Part shown: piece by piece, positions 37,385-46,379 of the stretch
Layout: every line of letters starts with the position of its first letter
How positions within the stretch are numbered: position 1 is the stretch's first letter
Assembly: GCA_902560505.1 (NCBI GenBank)
Contig: CACELY010000006.1
Location: forward strand, 1-46,379
Direction of reading: 5' to 3'
Origin: an uncultured Alphaproteobacteria bacterium
Lineage (GTDB): Bacteria > Pseudomonadota > Alphaproteobacteria > Rhodobacterales > Rhodobacteraceae
Length of the DNA: 46,379 nucleotides
Position numbers and translations under genes: made by a program
Notes under the pieces: generated by a model
Seen by the model: the letters and a program-made list of their open reading frames with translations, nothing else
Told to the model about the DNA's origin: nothing
Database searches by the model: none

Positions 37385-38632
37385 TTAATGAGCTACTGCT
37401 GCCGCAGCGCTCTCATCTATTAGTCTTCCTTCTGAAAACCTATTTATTGAAAAAGGAGAGGCCAACTTTCCCGGTTGCTCATTATAAATCATTTCTGCCG
37501 TAGCCCAACCTGAACCTGGGATAGCTTTAAACCCCCCAGTTCCCCATCCACAATTTATATACAAACCATCAACAGGAGTTTTAGAAATTATCGGAGATCT
37601 ATCGCCTGTCATATCTACTATTCCCCCCCATTGTCGCAGTTGTCGTAAACGGCTTATTACCGGGAAAGTCTCGACCAAAGCACGCACTGTTTCTTCAATA
37701 TGGAGAAAGCTCCCTCGTTGACTATAGTTATTATATCCATCGGCTCCACCGCCTATAACGAGCTCGCCTTTGTCAGACTGACTTAAATATCCATGTACCG
37801 TATTAGCCATGACAACACAATCTATTATTGGCTTTATTGGCTCCGACACCAATGCTTGGAGAGCCACTGACTCAATCGGCAATCTGAAGCCTGCTAAATC
37901 AGCCAGAACACTGGAATGACCTGCCGCGACAAAACAAACTTTTTTTGCTTTTATGTTTCCTTTGGTAGTTTCCACTCCCACGATTTTCTCTCTTTTCTTT
38001 TTTACTCCAATAACCTCACACTGCTCTATAATGTCGATGCCAAAGTCGGAGCACTTTCTAGCATATCCCCAAGCCACAGCGTCATGGCGTGCTGTTCCGC
38101 CCCTGGGCTGCCAGAGCGCTCCTAGCACCGGGAACCTTGGCCCATTGATATTTATTATTGGCACTAATTCTTTTACCTCCTCCGGAGCAATCATTTTGGT
38201 ATCTACCCCGTTAATTCTATTTGCATGCGATGTTCTCTTCATCGCTCTCAATTCATGCTCTGTCTGGCACAACATTAGAACGCCTCTAGGGCTAAACATA
38301 ATATTATAATTGAGATCTTGTGAAAGCGTCTCATAAAGAGATCGAGACTTTTCATAAATGCCTATGGAGCTCTCTTGCAAATAGTTGGAACGGATTATAG
38401 TAGTATTACGCCCCGTATTTCCACCACCAATCCAACCTTTTTCTATCACAGCAATATCCGTTACATTAAAATTCTTAGCCAAATAATAAGCCGTTGCGAG
38501 CCCATGGCCTCCACCACCCACGATTATTATCTGATATTCCTTCTTGGGCTGTCGTTTTTTCCAAGCTTTTTCCCAGCCCAGATTATCTCTAAAGGCTTCT
38601 GTAAAAATGGAAGAAAGAGAGTATCTTTTCAA
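37385..38632 (-). CDS. soxB: Sarcosine oxidase beta subunit
   Basis: IIIVGGGGHGLATAYYLAKN, GGNTGRNTTIIRSNYL, RGGTARHDAVAWGYAR, YINCGWGTGGFKAIPGSGWATAEMI. Confidence 0.96.
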   Translation of the reverse strand: MKRYSLSSIFTEAFRDNLGWEKAWKKRQPKKEYQIIIVGGGGHGLATAYYLAKNFNVTDIAVIEKGWIGGGNTGRNTTIIRSNYLQESSIGIYEKSRSLYETLSQDLNYNIMFSPRGVLMLCQTEHELRAMKRTSHANRINGVDTKMIAPEEVKELVPIININGPRFPVLGALWQPRGGTARHDAVAWGYARKCSDFGIDIIEQCEVIGVKKKREKIVGVETTKGNIKAKKVCFVAAGHSSVLADLAGFRLPIESVALQALVSEPIKPIIDCVVMANTVHGYLSQSDKGELVIGGGADGYNNYSQRGSFLHIEETVRALVETFPVISRLRQLRQWGGIVDMTGDRSPIISKTPVDGLYINCGWGTGGFKAIPGSGWATAEMIYNEQPGKLASPFSINRFSEGRLIDESAAAAVAH

Positions 38633-38730
38633 ATTTTGTTTCCCCTAAATAACCCTTGTTTGGCTAGTACAAAAAATATATACCAAAGACTACGTTTTTC
38701 TCAGAACTACGCCCTGGACAAGAAATAGAT

Positions 38731-39462
38731 ATGTACTTTTCAATTCTACTATTTGTTATAATCCTTACAAGCTTGTTTTTATCCTTTAGATACTTTATTT
38801 CTATATCGCACGTAGCTAATAAAAATCAAAAAAATCTATCTTCTTCGGAAACAATAATTAATAAACGCTACGTATTTTCCATGCTAAGTTTTATTCTTCT
38901 TACTGTTTTGCTTTATTCTGGCTTAGGAAGACCTGATCTCATTCAACCGCAATTACAGCAAAAAAAATTAGAACTTCCGTATATACAAAGCCTTCAGCTT
39001 CAAGAAGATGGAGGTGGGAATGCAGAACTTCTTTCATTATATAAAAAACTTAAGATGACACTGGCAAAAAGACCAGACGACATACCGGGGTATAGCTTAT
39101 TGGTAAAAACCTGCCTAAGTTTGAATAAATATTCAGAAGCACGTATAGCACAAGAAAAAGTACTATCTTTGAAAAGTAAGTCCTCAAATTTAGATGATTA
39201 TATCCTCTTATTGGATACATATTTTATTGCAGCTGGGGGGAGATTCTCAATAGAGGCATCAAAAATTTTAAATAGAATGAAAAATGAATATGCTTTGAAT
39301 GAAAATATTCACTTTTTCACAGCCTTGGAGCACATAGAGCGAAAAGAGTATCAGTCTGCTATAAGTGTTTATAAAAAACTTAAAAATAAAAATACTCTTA
39401 AAAAAGAAAAGTTAATATTATTAAAGGATAAACTAGAAAATTTGGGCCTCCCAATTTATTGA
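38731..39462 (+). CDS. ccmI: CcmI-like c-type cytochrome biogenesis protein (short form)
   Basis: Two N-terminal TMs and a TPR-like tail: LSLYKKLKMTLAKRPDDIPGYSLLVKTCLSLNKYSEARIAQEKVLSL. Confidence 0.68.
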   Translation: MYFSILLFVIILTSLFLSFRYFISISHVANKNQKNLSSSETIINKRYVFSMLSFILLTVLLYSGLGRPDLIQPQLQQKKLELPYIQSLQLQEDGGGNAELLSLYKKLKMTLAKRPDDIPGYSLLVKTCLSLNKYSEARIAQEKVLSLKSKSSNLDDYILLLDTYFIAAGGRFSIEASKILNRMKNEYALNENIHFFTALEHIERKEYQSAISVYKKLKNKNTLKKEKLILLKDKLENLGLPIY

Positions 39463-39472
39463 AAAAAATAGA

Positions 39473-39940
39473 ATGATTAGGGAAAATTTAAATGAATTTT
39501 TTAATGACACAAAAAGAGTTGGCCCTTTTCTAGGCATTGACTTAGGAGAAAAAAGGGTAGGCCTGTCTATATCAGACAGAACCCAGAGTATAGCGTCAAA
39601 CTATGCTACTCTTCAAAAGAAAAAATTTTCCGTTTTTTCTCTAGACCTAAAGTCAATTATTGATAAGGAAATCGTTTGCGGAATAGTAATTGGGTTGCCT
39701 TTAAATATGGACGGATCAGAAGGGCCAAAATGTCAGTCTGCGCGTGATTTTGCTAAAAACTTATCTAACATTGTCGACCTTCCCATAACATTTTGGGATG
39801 AAAGACTAACAACGGTTGCTGCGGAAAGATCTCTTTTGTCGGCTGATTTATCACGAAAAAAAAGACGGCAAGTGATTGATTCAGTTGCCGCTGTTTTGAT
39901 TTTACAAAATTTACTGGATCGTTTAAAAAACATGGATTAA
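39473..39940 (+). CDS. ruvX: Holliday junction resolvase-like YqgF/RuvX
   Basis: LGIDLGEKRVGLSISD, GIVIGLPLNMDGSEGPKCQSARDFA, FWDERLTTVAAER. Confidence 0.94.
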   Translation: MIRENLNEFFNDTKRVGPFLGIDLGEKRVGLSISDRTQSIASNYATLQKKKFSVFSLDLKSIIDKEIVCGIVIGLPLNMDGSEGPKCQSARDFAKNLSNIVDLPITFWDERLTTVAAERSLLSADLSRKKRRQVIDSVAAVLILQNLLDRLKNMD

Positions 39941-39993
39941 AGAACGCCTTAAAACTAACGTCAGCTAATTGAAGATAAGAATGGCCTTCTCCA

Positions 39994-41001
39994 TTAACAA
40001 TAGATCGGAATCAAGTTAGAAAGCCTCTCTAATTTTTCCGAATCTGTTGTTTCATTGCAGAATAAAACACGTTTGAACTCTTTTGAGTTCGCTCGGCCCT
40101 TAAATGCGCCCTTCAAATGTTTTAAAATTCCTTTTATCGCTGTCCCTTCAGATTTCTCTCGATTACAATACTCAATCATATTCCTAATGACGTCTTTCAT
40201 ACTTCTGACCTTTTCCTTTTGATCGAAAATTTCATTGTCTACATTCAATAATATTGATGGATTTTGATACGCTTCTCTACCAATCATTACACCTGCAACA
40301 CGATTTTTCACACAAGATTTCATCTCTTTTAAATCGGTTAACCCTCCATTTAAAATGATATCAAGTCCTGGAAAATTTTTTTGCATTTCATAAACTAAAG
40401 GATATTGGAGAGGAGGAATTTTTCTATTGTCTTTCGGAGACAGACCTTGAAGTAGCGCTTTCCTAGCGTGTATAATAAACACACTACAACCTGAGTTTGC
40501 CACCTTCGTTATAAATTCAGGTAGTACTACATCAGGATTCTGATCATCTACTCCAATTCTTGACTTTACGGTTACTGGAATTTTTCCTGCAGAGCGTTTC
40601 ATTGCTTCTACACAAGATCTAACTAAATCAATTTTTTTCATGAGTGCTGCTCCGAAGTTTCCAGATTTTACTCTAGATGACGGGCATCCAACATTTAGGT
40701 TAATCTCATCATATCCAAAGTCCACGGCTATCTTAGTGGCTTCGGACAAAAGCTTTGGATCATTTCCTCCTAGTTGTAGAGCGACAGGATGCTCAATAGG
40801 ATCAAACCTCAAAAACCTTTCTCTTTCACCAAAAATAATTGCTCTGTCGACAATCATTTCACTATATAACAAGGCGTGTTGCGACAATTGTCTGTGGAAG
40901 TATCTACAGTGCCTATCAGTGCAATCCATCATAGGTGCAACGCTCAGTAGTCTATTTAAGCTATCCAACCAACTTCTCTTCACTGCCAGCAAAAGTCTCA
41001 T
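39994..41001 (-). CDS. dusA: tRNA-dihydrouridine(20/20a) synthase
   Basis: LSVAPMMDCTDRHCRYFHRQLS, EMIVDRAIIFGERERFL, INLNVGCPSSRVKSGNFGAALM, VTVKSRIGVD, VMIGREAYQNP. Confidence 0.95.
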   Translation of the reverse strand: MRLLLAVKRSWLDSLNRLLSVAPMMDCTDRHCRYFHRQLSQHALLYSEMIVDRAIIFGERERFLRFDPIEHPVALQLGGNDPKLLSEATKIAVDFGYDEINLNVGCPSSRVKSGNFGAALMKKIDLVRSCVEAMKRSAGKIPVTVKSRIGVDDQNPDVVLPEFITKVANSGCSVFIIHARKALLQGLSPKDNRKIPPLQYPLVYEMQKNFPGLDIILNGGLTDLKEMKSCVKNRVAGVMIGREAYQNPSILLNVDNEIFDQKEKVRSMKDVIRNMIEYCNREKSEGTAIKGILKHLKGAFKGRANSKEFKRVLFCNETTDSEKLERLSNLIPIYC

Positions 41002-41755
41002 TGCTTAATGCATCTCGAAAAGCTGAAAATAGCTTCACTGAATTCTCATCTCTCGAAGCCTGCCACTCAGGATGCCATTGCACTGCCAGACAAAATCCCT
41101 TTGACCCAGCAATTGATATAGCTTCTGGTGTGCCATCAGGTGCATAGCCATCTATTGATACCCTCTGTCCTGGTTGGTCGATTCCCTGTCCGTGTAGAGA
41201 GTTGACATTAATCTCTTTTTTACAAAATATCTTCTCGAAGACACTACCAGGCAGAAAAGTTACCTTATGTCTAATTGCAAATTTCTGTTCCAAAGTGCCA
41301 TCAGGTGGCATTCTGTGGTTCATCCTGCCGGGTAAATCACGTATTTCAGGATGTAAAGAGCCTCCAAAGGCTACATTAAACTCTTGAAAGCCTCTACATA
41401 TACCTAAAATAGGTTTTCCAATCCTCTCGCATTCCTTTATGAGAGGAATTACAACTTGATCTCTTCCTACATCAAATTCCCCATGCTCTTTAGTTGCTTT
41501 TTGTCCATAAAATTTTGGATGAACATTTGGACGCCCGCCCGTAAATATGAAGCCATCACATATGTTGATTAATTCTTCAGTGGTTGCGTTTTTGGGCACC
41601 CCTGGCACCACAAGCGAAATTGCATTGCAGATTTCCATAATTGGCTCAATATTCATCAAACCCGTTGTTTGAGCTGGATAGGTGTCATTGATTAAGTGCG
41701 AGTTTCCTATTATACCTACAACTGGCTTCAATATATTCTCCAAAGCATCATTCAA
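40961..41755 (-). CDS. Class I glutamine amidotransferase, gamma-glutamyl-GABA hydrolase-like (peptidase C26)
   Basis: FIFTGGRPNVHPKFYG, ILGICRGFQEFNVAFGGSLHPEI catalytic Cys, VNSLHGQGID, LAVQWHPEWQ catalytic His. Confidence 0.9.
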   Translation of the reverse strand: MNDALENILKPVVGIIGNSHLINDTYPAQTTGLMNIEPIMEICNAISLVVPGVPKNATTEELINICDGFIFTGGRPNVHPKFYGQKATKEHGEFDVGRDQVVIPLIKECERIGKPILGICRGFQEFNVAFGGSLHPEIRDLPGRMNHRMPPDGTLEQKFAIRHKVTFLPGSVFEKIFCKKEINVNSLHGQGIDQPGQRVSIDGYAPDGTPEAISIAGSKGFCLAVQWHPEWQASRDENSVKLFSAFRDALSNETFAGSEEKLVG

Positions 41756-41835
41756 ATAGCTATATTTTTTAATAATTCCTGTTATCTATTAAAACATATA
41801 GTTGGATAAGTCAAAGTCGACATAAAGGAGGCATT

Positions 41836-44394
41836 TTGGCTGAAGTTAAATATAAATTTCTTAAAGACTACGTTCCCCCTATTTATAGACAGCAGTCTGT
41901 TTCACTGGAATTTTTCTTAGACCCTAAAAAAACAGTCCTTAAGTCTAAGATCCACTTTTCACATAACGATGACAAACCAACAGATTTAATACTGCAAGGT
42001 GAAAATATTCAGTTGAGTTATCTGAAAATAGATGGCAAGCAGATTGTGCTAGATCATCTTACTTTAATGAAGCATAAACTAGTTATTCCCAAAAAATTTC
42101 TTGGCCCAAGAGACTTTCAGGTTGAGATGGAAAATATTCTTAATCCATCAATAAATAAAACCCTAGAGGGGCTATATTTGTCTGAGGGCATTTTCGTAAC
42201 GCAATGTGAGCCCGAAGGATTTAGAAAGCTATGCTATTCTCTTGATCGCCCAGATGTGCTTTCTACTTACACGGTAAGAATACATGGATCATATGCTCAC
42301 ATGCTATCTAACGGAAACCCGGTAACAATTTCAAATAATTATTCTGAATGGTACGATCCATTTCCAAAACCTAGCTATCTTTTTGCGCTGGTGGCAGGTG
42401 ATCTAGTGTTTGATGAAGAAACTTATACAACTTTATCTGGGAAATTAGTAATAATAAAAATTTTTTACCAAAAAGAGCACGTTGGCAAAGCAAAGCATGC
42501 ACTTAATTGTGTAAAAAAAGCAATGGCGTGGGATGAAATTAATTATGGCCGTGAGTATGATCTCGATGTTTTTAATATAGTGGCTGTCGATGACTTTAAT
42601 GCGGGAGCAATGGAAAATAAAGGCCTTAATATTTTCAATTCCAAATACATACTTAATGATGATGACACTTCTACAGACTCAGATTATGCTAATACAGAAG
42701 CGATCATAGCACATGAATATTTCCATAACTGGACTGGGAATAGGGTAACCTGTCGTGATTGGTTCCAACTATGTTTGAAAGAAGGGCTTACTGTTTTTCG
42801 TGAACAGGAATACATGGAAGACCAATTAGAGAAAGAAATTTCCCGTATAAACCAAGCAGATTTCCTTATAAAAAACCAGTTTAAAGAGGACTCAGGACCA
42901 CTTTCGCATTCTGCTAGACCGACAAGGTACCTTGAAATAAATAATTTTTACACAGCTACAGTTTATGAAAAAAGTGCAGAGATTATAAGAATGCTCAAAA
43001 AAATTATTGGAAGAGAAAAGTTTTTAGAAGGAATGGATCAGTTTTTTAAAAATCAAGATGGGTGCGCATGTACGCTGGAAGACTTTCAAAAAGATTTTGA
43101 ACTTGTTTTAAGCAAAAATTTAGAAAAATTTTTTAAATGGTTCCATGAACCAGGAACACCAAAGTTAGTTGTTTCTGAAAAATTTGTTGGCAAAAATTAC
43201 AAAGTGATATTTAGACAAGAAAAGCCAATAAATCAAAGAAAATATTCTAATAAAGTCATACCCATAACATATAAGATTTTAAACAGTAAGGGCCAATTTT
43301 TACAGCCAGAGAAAACGCTCATACTTGATGAAAAAACAACCTCAATTGAATTAAAGAATCTAAGTAAAAAACCAGCTATTTCTCTATTGAATTCCTTTTC
43401 AGCCCCAGTAATAGTTGAATTTAAACAATCGATTGATGATTTATTTGCTATTTTGGAGTTTGAAACAGATTTCACAAGCGTGTGGATGACCAAAAAGAAG
43501 CTCGACAACATAATGTTGGAAAAAATAAGCTCTGATCAACCCTCTGTAGAAATTGTTATCTCTAGAATTTATGAGATTCTTATTAATAAAGTTCATACCC
43601 CTTCACTTCTTGCAAAGCTTCTAGAACCGCTCAATGATAATGAGTACTTCTCTAAATTATTAGAAACAACCACACCTGACCCAAAAGCCATGCAAACAGA
43701 CCTTCGTAAATACGAAGATTTATACAAGAGGTACTTTGAGGAGTTTTCTATAACTTACTTGAAGAGTTTTATACACAACAGACAATATTTGAGAGAAAAT
43801 TCAAATTACCAGGAAAGACTGTTAGCATGTGCGTTAATGTTTTTGAATAGAGGTACAAATTTCCTTGATGATTTGCTTGATATTATTTTTAATACTTCGA
43901 ATAATATGAGCTTAAAGGTTTCGTGCCTAATTAACTACATCGGCAGAAAAGATAAAAAAGAAAATATCAAAAAGTTCTATCTACAATATGGGAAAAACAA
44001 GGCCCTGTTGAATAAATGGTTTGCCACCCAAATACAATATTCAACTCCTAAATTGGCTTTAGATCGACTCCGCGAACTGACAACTCATAGCGATTTCAAT
44101 ATGCTTAACCCCAATAACTTCCATAGCGTAATAGGAACTTTTGCAAAAAGAAATTTCTATGCTTTCCATCAAAAAGATGGGAGTGGATATAAGGAAATAG
44201 CAGATTGGATAAAAAAAATTGATCCAGAAAATCCCCAAATCGCTGCAAATACTACTAAGGCTTTTGAGCAAATCAAATTCTTACCCAATATTTACCGGGC
44301 AAAAGCAAAAGATGCTTTAAATGCTCTTTCCAATGGCAATAATCTCTCAAAAGACACTTCTGAATTACTTAACAAGATTGAGGAGTCTTTATAA
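41836..44394 (+). CDS. pepN: Aminopeptidase N
   Basis: FNAGAMENKGLNIFNSKYIL, IIAHEYFHNWTGNRVTCRDWFQLCLKEGLTVFREQE (HExxH-18-E); TTG start with AAAGGAGG just upstream. Confidence 0.96.
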   Translation: MAEVKYKFLKDYVPPIYRQQSVSLEFFLDPKKTVLKSKIHFSHNDDKPTDLILQGENIQLSYLKIDGKQIVLDHLTLMKHKLVIPKKFLGPRDFQVEMENILNPSINKTLEGLYLSEGIFVTQCEPEGFRKLCYSLDRPDVLSTYTVRIHGSYAHMLSNGNPVTISNNYSEWYDPFPKPSYLFALVAGDLVFDEETYTTLSGKLVIIKIFYQKEHVGKAKHALNCVKKAMAWDEINYGREYDLDVFNIVAVDDFNAGAMENKGLNIFNSKYILNDDDTSTDSDYANTEAIIAHEYFHNWTGNRVTCRDWFQLCLKEGLTVFREQEYMEDQLEKEISRINQADFLIKNQFKEDSGPLSHSARPTRYLEINNFYTATVYEKSAEIIRMLKKIIGREKFLEGMDQFFKNQDGCACTLEDFQKDFELVLSKNLEKFFKWFHEPGTPKLVVSEKFVGKNYKVIFRQEKPINQRKYSNKVIPITYKILNSKGQFLQPEKTLILDEKTTSIELKNLSKKPAISLLNSFSAPVIVEFKQSIDDLFAILEFETDFTSVWMTKKKLDNIMLEKISSDQPSVEIVISRIYEILINKVHTPSLLAKLLEPLNDNEYFSKLLETTTPDPKAMQTDLRKYEDLYKRYFEEFSITYLKSFIHNRQYLRENSNYQERLLACALMFLNRGTNFLDDLLDIIFNTSNNMSLKVSCLINYIGRKDKKENIKKFYLQYGKNKALLNKWFATQIQYSTPKLALDRLRELTTHSDFNMLNPNNFHSVIGTFAKRNFYAFHQKDGSGYKEIADWIKKIDPENPQIAANTTKAFEQIKFLPNIYRAKAKDALNALSNGNNLSKDTSELLNKIEESL

Positions 44395-44457
44395 TGTTTT
44401 TTATTGATTATAGGAACAGGTTTAGATACTGATTGCGTAGAAAAGCGAAAAAGAAAA

Positions 44458-45951
44458 ATGAACATAGAAAAGTCACAGCTGATAAGAGGAGCAAAGAGCG
44501 ATTTCGTTTTTGTAATAGGGTTAGAAGTTCATGCTCAAGTTAGATCAAACTCTAAACTATTTTCAGGTGCTTCAACCCAGTTTGGCGCTGAACCAAACTC
44601 TAATGTAAGCTTTATAGATGCTGGTATGCCTGGAATGCTACCTGTAGTCAATTCATTTTGCATCCAGCAGGCAGTAAAAACGGGCCTTGGAATAAATGCG
44701 AAAATTAATCTTATTTCAAGATTTGATAGAAAGAACTACTTCTATCCTGATTTGCCACAAGGTTACCAAATTAGCCAATTATACGAACCTATTGTTGGAA
44801 AAGGAAAGATATCGATTCAAACAGAAGAGAAATTACAAAAAGAGGTAGGTATCGAAAGAATTCACCTCGAACAAGATGCAGGAAAGTCTATACATGACAT
44901 GGATCCAACCACCAGTTTTGTTGATTTGAACAGAACCGGTATTGCGCTAATGGAAATTGTTTCCAAACCAGAAATCAATAGCCCATTCGAAGCTGTAGAG
45001 TATATAAAAAAATTAAGATTGATAATGAGGTATCTTGAAACATGTGATGGTAATATGCAAGAGGGGTCCTTGAGAGCAGATGTAAATGTTTCAGTTTGTG
45101 AGATCAACGCCTTTCAAAAATTTATAGAAACAGATGATTATGACTTACTTGGGACTAGGTGCGAGATAAAGAATATGAACTCACTAAAATTTATACAACA
45201 AGCAATAAATTTTGAAGCTCGCAGACAAATAAAACTTATAGAGGCTGGAAAAAAAGTTGATCAGGAAACGCGCCTGTATGACCCAAATAAGAATGAAACG
45301 CGTCCTTTAAGGAGTAAAGAAGATGCGCATGATTACCGGTATTTCCCGTGTCCTGATTTATTAAAGATAGTCCTAGAAAGAGGGTGGGTTGATAAAATTC
45401 GAGATGATCTCCCAGAGTTACCTGACCAGAAGCAACTTAGATTTATTGACGATTTTAATATTACACCCTATGACGCCGAGGTAATAGTCGCAGATAAAGT
45501 AACAGCTGAGTTTTTTGAGGCTATAGCGACAAATACGGATGGGAAAATAGCAGCAAATTTACTTATTAATGAGTTATTTGGTCGATTAAATAAGGACAAT
45601 TTATCTTTCAGCGAAAATCCAACTACAGTTGGACAGATAAGAGAATTAATAAAGCTCATAAAGTCAGATCAAATCTCTAGTAAGGGAGCTAAAGAGATTT
45701 TCGATCACATTTGGACATCTGGAGGCAATCCTAGTGAGCTAATTGATATTTTGGGGCTTCGTCAAGTGCAAGATACAAGTCTGATCGAACAAATAGTTGA
45801 TGGTGTTATAAAAGAAAATCCATCTCAGGTGGATAAAGTCAAAAGCAATCCAAAACTGATTGGTTGGTTTGTTGGACAAGTAATGAAAAAATCCGAAGGA
45901 AAAGCAGACCCAAAAATCATTAATAAAATTCTTAATGAAAAACTTAAGTAA
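44458..45951 (+). CDS. gatB: Asp/Glu-tRNA amidotransferase subunit B
   Basis: FVIGLEVHAQVRSNSKLFSGAST, FYPDLPQGYQISQ, GIALMEIVSKPEI, LRADVNVSV, RCEIKNMNSLKFI. The ORF track starts at TTG 44404, but ATG 44458 (MNIEKSQ) fits GatB better. Confidence 0.95.
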   Translation: MNIEKSQLIRGAKSDFVFVIGLEVHAQVRSNSKLFSGASTQFGAEPNSNVSFIDAGMPGMLPVVNSFCIQQAVKTGLGINAKINLISRFDRKNYFYPDLPQGYQISQLYEPIVGKGKISIQTEEKLQKEVGIERIHLEQDAGKSIHDMDPTTSFVDLNRTGIALMEIVSKPEINSPFEAVEYIKKLRLIMRYLETCDGNMQEGSLRADVNVSVCEINAFQKFIETDDYDLLGTRCEIKNMNSLKFIQQAINFEARRQIKLIEAGKKVDQETRLYDPNKNETRPLRSKEDAHDYRYFPCPDLLKIVLERGWVDKIRDDLPELPDQKQLRFIDDFNITPYDAEVIVADKVTAEFFEAIATNTDGKIAANLLINELFGRLNKDNLSFSENPTTVGQIRELIKLIKSDQISSKGAKEIFDHIWTSGGNPSELIDILGLRQVQDTSLIEQIVDGVIKENPSQVDKVKSNPKLIGWFVGQVMKKSEGKADPKIINKILNEKLK

Positions 45952-46052
45952 TCAAAAAATCATCCTACCGAGGAATATCGGTTCGGAACTTACTGTTTTT
46001 TATAGGTTTTGAATTCTACTTTAATTACAATAGAAAAAAGAACAAATTTGCT

Positions 46053-46081
46053 TTAGTGTTATTAGTGGTAAATAATACTAA
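46053..46081. terminator. Candidate bidirectional terminator hairpin between convergent gatB and bolA
   Basis: TTAGTGTTATT-AGTGGTA-AATAATACTAA: 11-bp stem (one G-U on the + transcript), 7-nt loop, between two convergent stop codons. AT-rich stem with only moderate T-tracts. Confidence 0.35.
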
Positions 46082-46090
46082 CTCTTCATT

Positions 46091-46345
46091 TTATTGAAAT
46101 TTTATTGATAGCGCATGAATATTTTTAATTAGGCTAGAACCTAAAGCCTTATGAATAGCTCTTTCTCGAGATACCCTCGACATTTTCTCAAAAATCTTTG
46201 CACGTATTACTATTTTAAAATGAGTTTGTGCTCCATCCTTAAACCCAACATGACCACGATGTAGCTCACTTTCATCTACAACCTCTAAAAAAACAGGTTC
46301 AAAGGTTTTTCGTAGGGTTTTATCTATTATGGTTACGTAATTCAT
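46091..46345 (-). CDS. bolA: BolA-family protein
   Basis: 84 aa: LRKTFEPVFLEVVDESELHRGHVGFKDGAQTHFKIVIRAKIFEKMSRVSRERAIHKALG. Confidence 0.92.
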   Translation of the reverse strand: MNYVTIIDKTLRKTFEPVFLEVVDESELHRGHVGFKDGAQTHFKIVIRAKIFEKMSRVSRERAIHKALGSSLIKNIHALSIKFQ

Positions 46346-46379
46346 ATATTTTATCTAAAAGGTTAAATTTTTTCTTGGT

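Noticed and set aside
37916-38728. Plus-strand ORFs opposite soxB, including 38375..38728 reaching the ccmI-like start
   Set aside because: Lie almost wholly antisense to soxB; sequences look like frame-shadow translations.
39975-40015. AATGG-CCTTCT-CCATT hairpin between ruvX and dusA
   Set aside because: Short stem with no U-tract; not distinguishable from chance.
44404-44457. TTG-initiated N-terminal extension of gatB in the ORF track
   Set aside because: ATG at 44458 gives a normal GatB N-terminus; the 18-aa extension shows no conserved motif.
1-46379. CRISPR arrays, transposons, prophage, BGC, defence island or rRNA
   Set aside because: No regularly spaced repeats, transposase/integrase motifs, terminal inverted repeats, NRPS/PKS or Cas/restriction proteins were seen; genes are core metabolism.

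Overview
This is a compact, AT-rich alphaproteobacterial chromosomal segment. Several traits resemble Rhodobacterales: a FolP with an N-terminal extension, a long FolB, glyQ-small ORF-glyS, and a tandem-domain dCTP deaminase. About 44 protein genes, including one partial gene at the left edge, and one tRNA-Pro(GGG) are supported. I saw no transposase, integrase, prophage, CRISPR or toxin/defence locus. Gene content is mostly housekeeping: purA, serAC, glmM, folP/folB/folE, glyQS, pyrCE, plsX, ihfA, scpAB, argS, dgt, dksA, ruvX, pepN, gatB and bolA. A heterotetrameric sarcosine oxidase operon (soxBDAG) and a MoxR/CoxE-VWA/M48 module are also present. The best leads are: (1) a PPDK-like protein next to glyQS with intact phospho-His and PEP domains but a degenerate nucleotide-binding domain; (2) an FAD monooxygenase whose Rossmann motif lies upstream of every canonical start codon and is in frame with the dksA stop; (3) an uncalled 50-aa two-TM smORF inside the MoxR/VWA operon; (4) absence of fabH and nagZ from their expected slots; (5) a tRNA-Pro whose CCA end lies 4 nt from the next start codon. 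I did not recognise a clearly new multi-gene system. No homology search was run; all family calls are from motif recognition.
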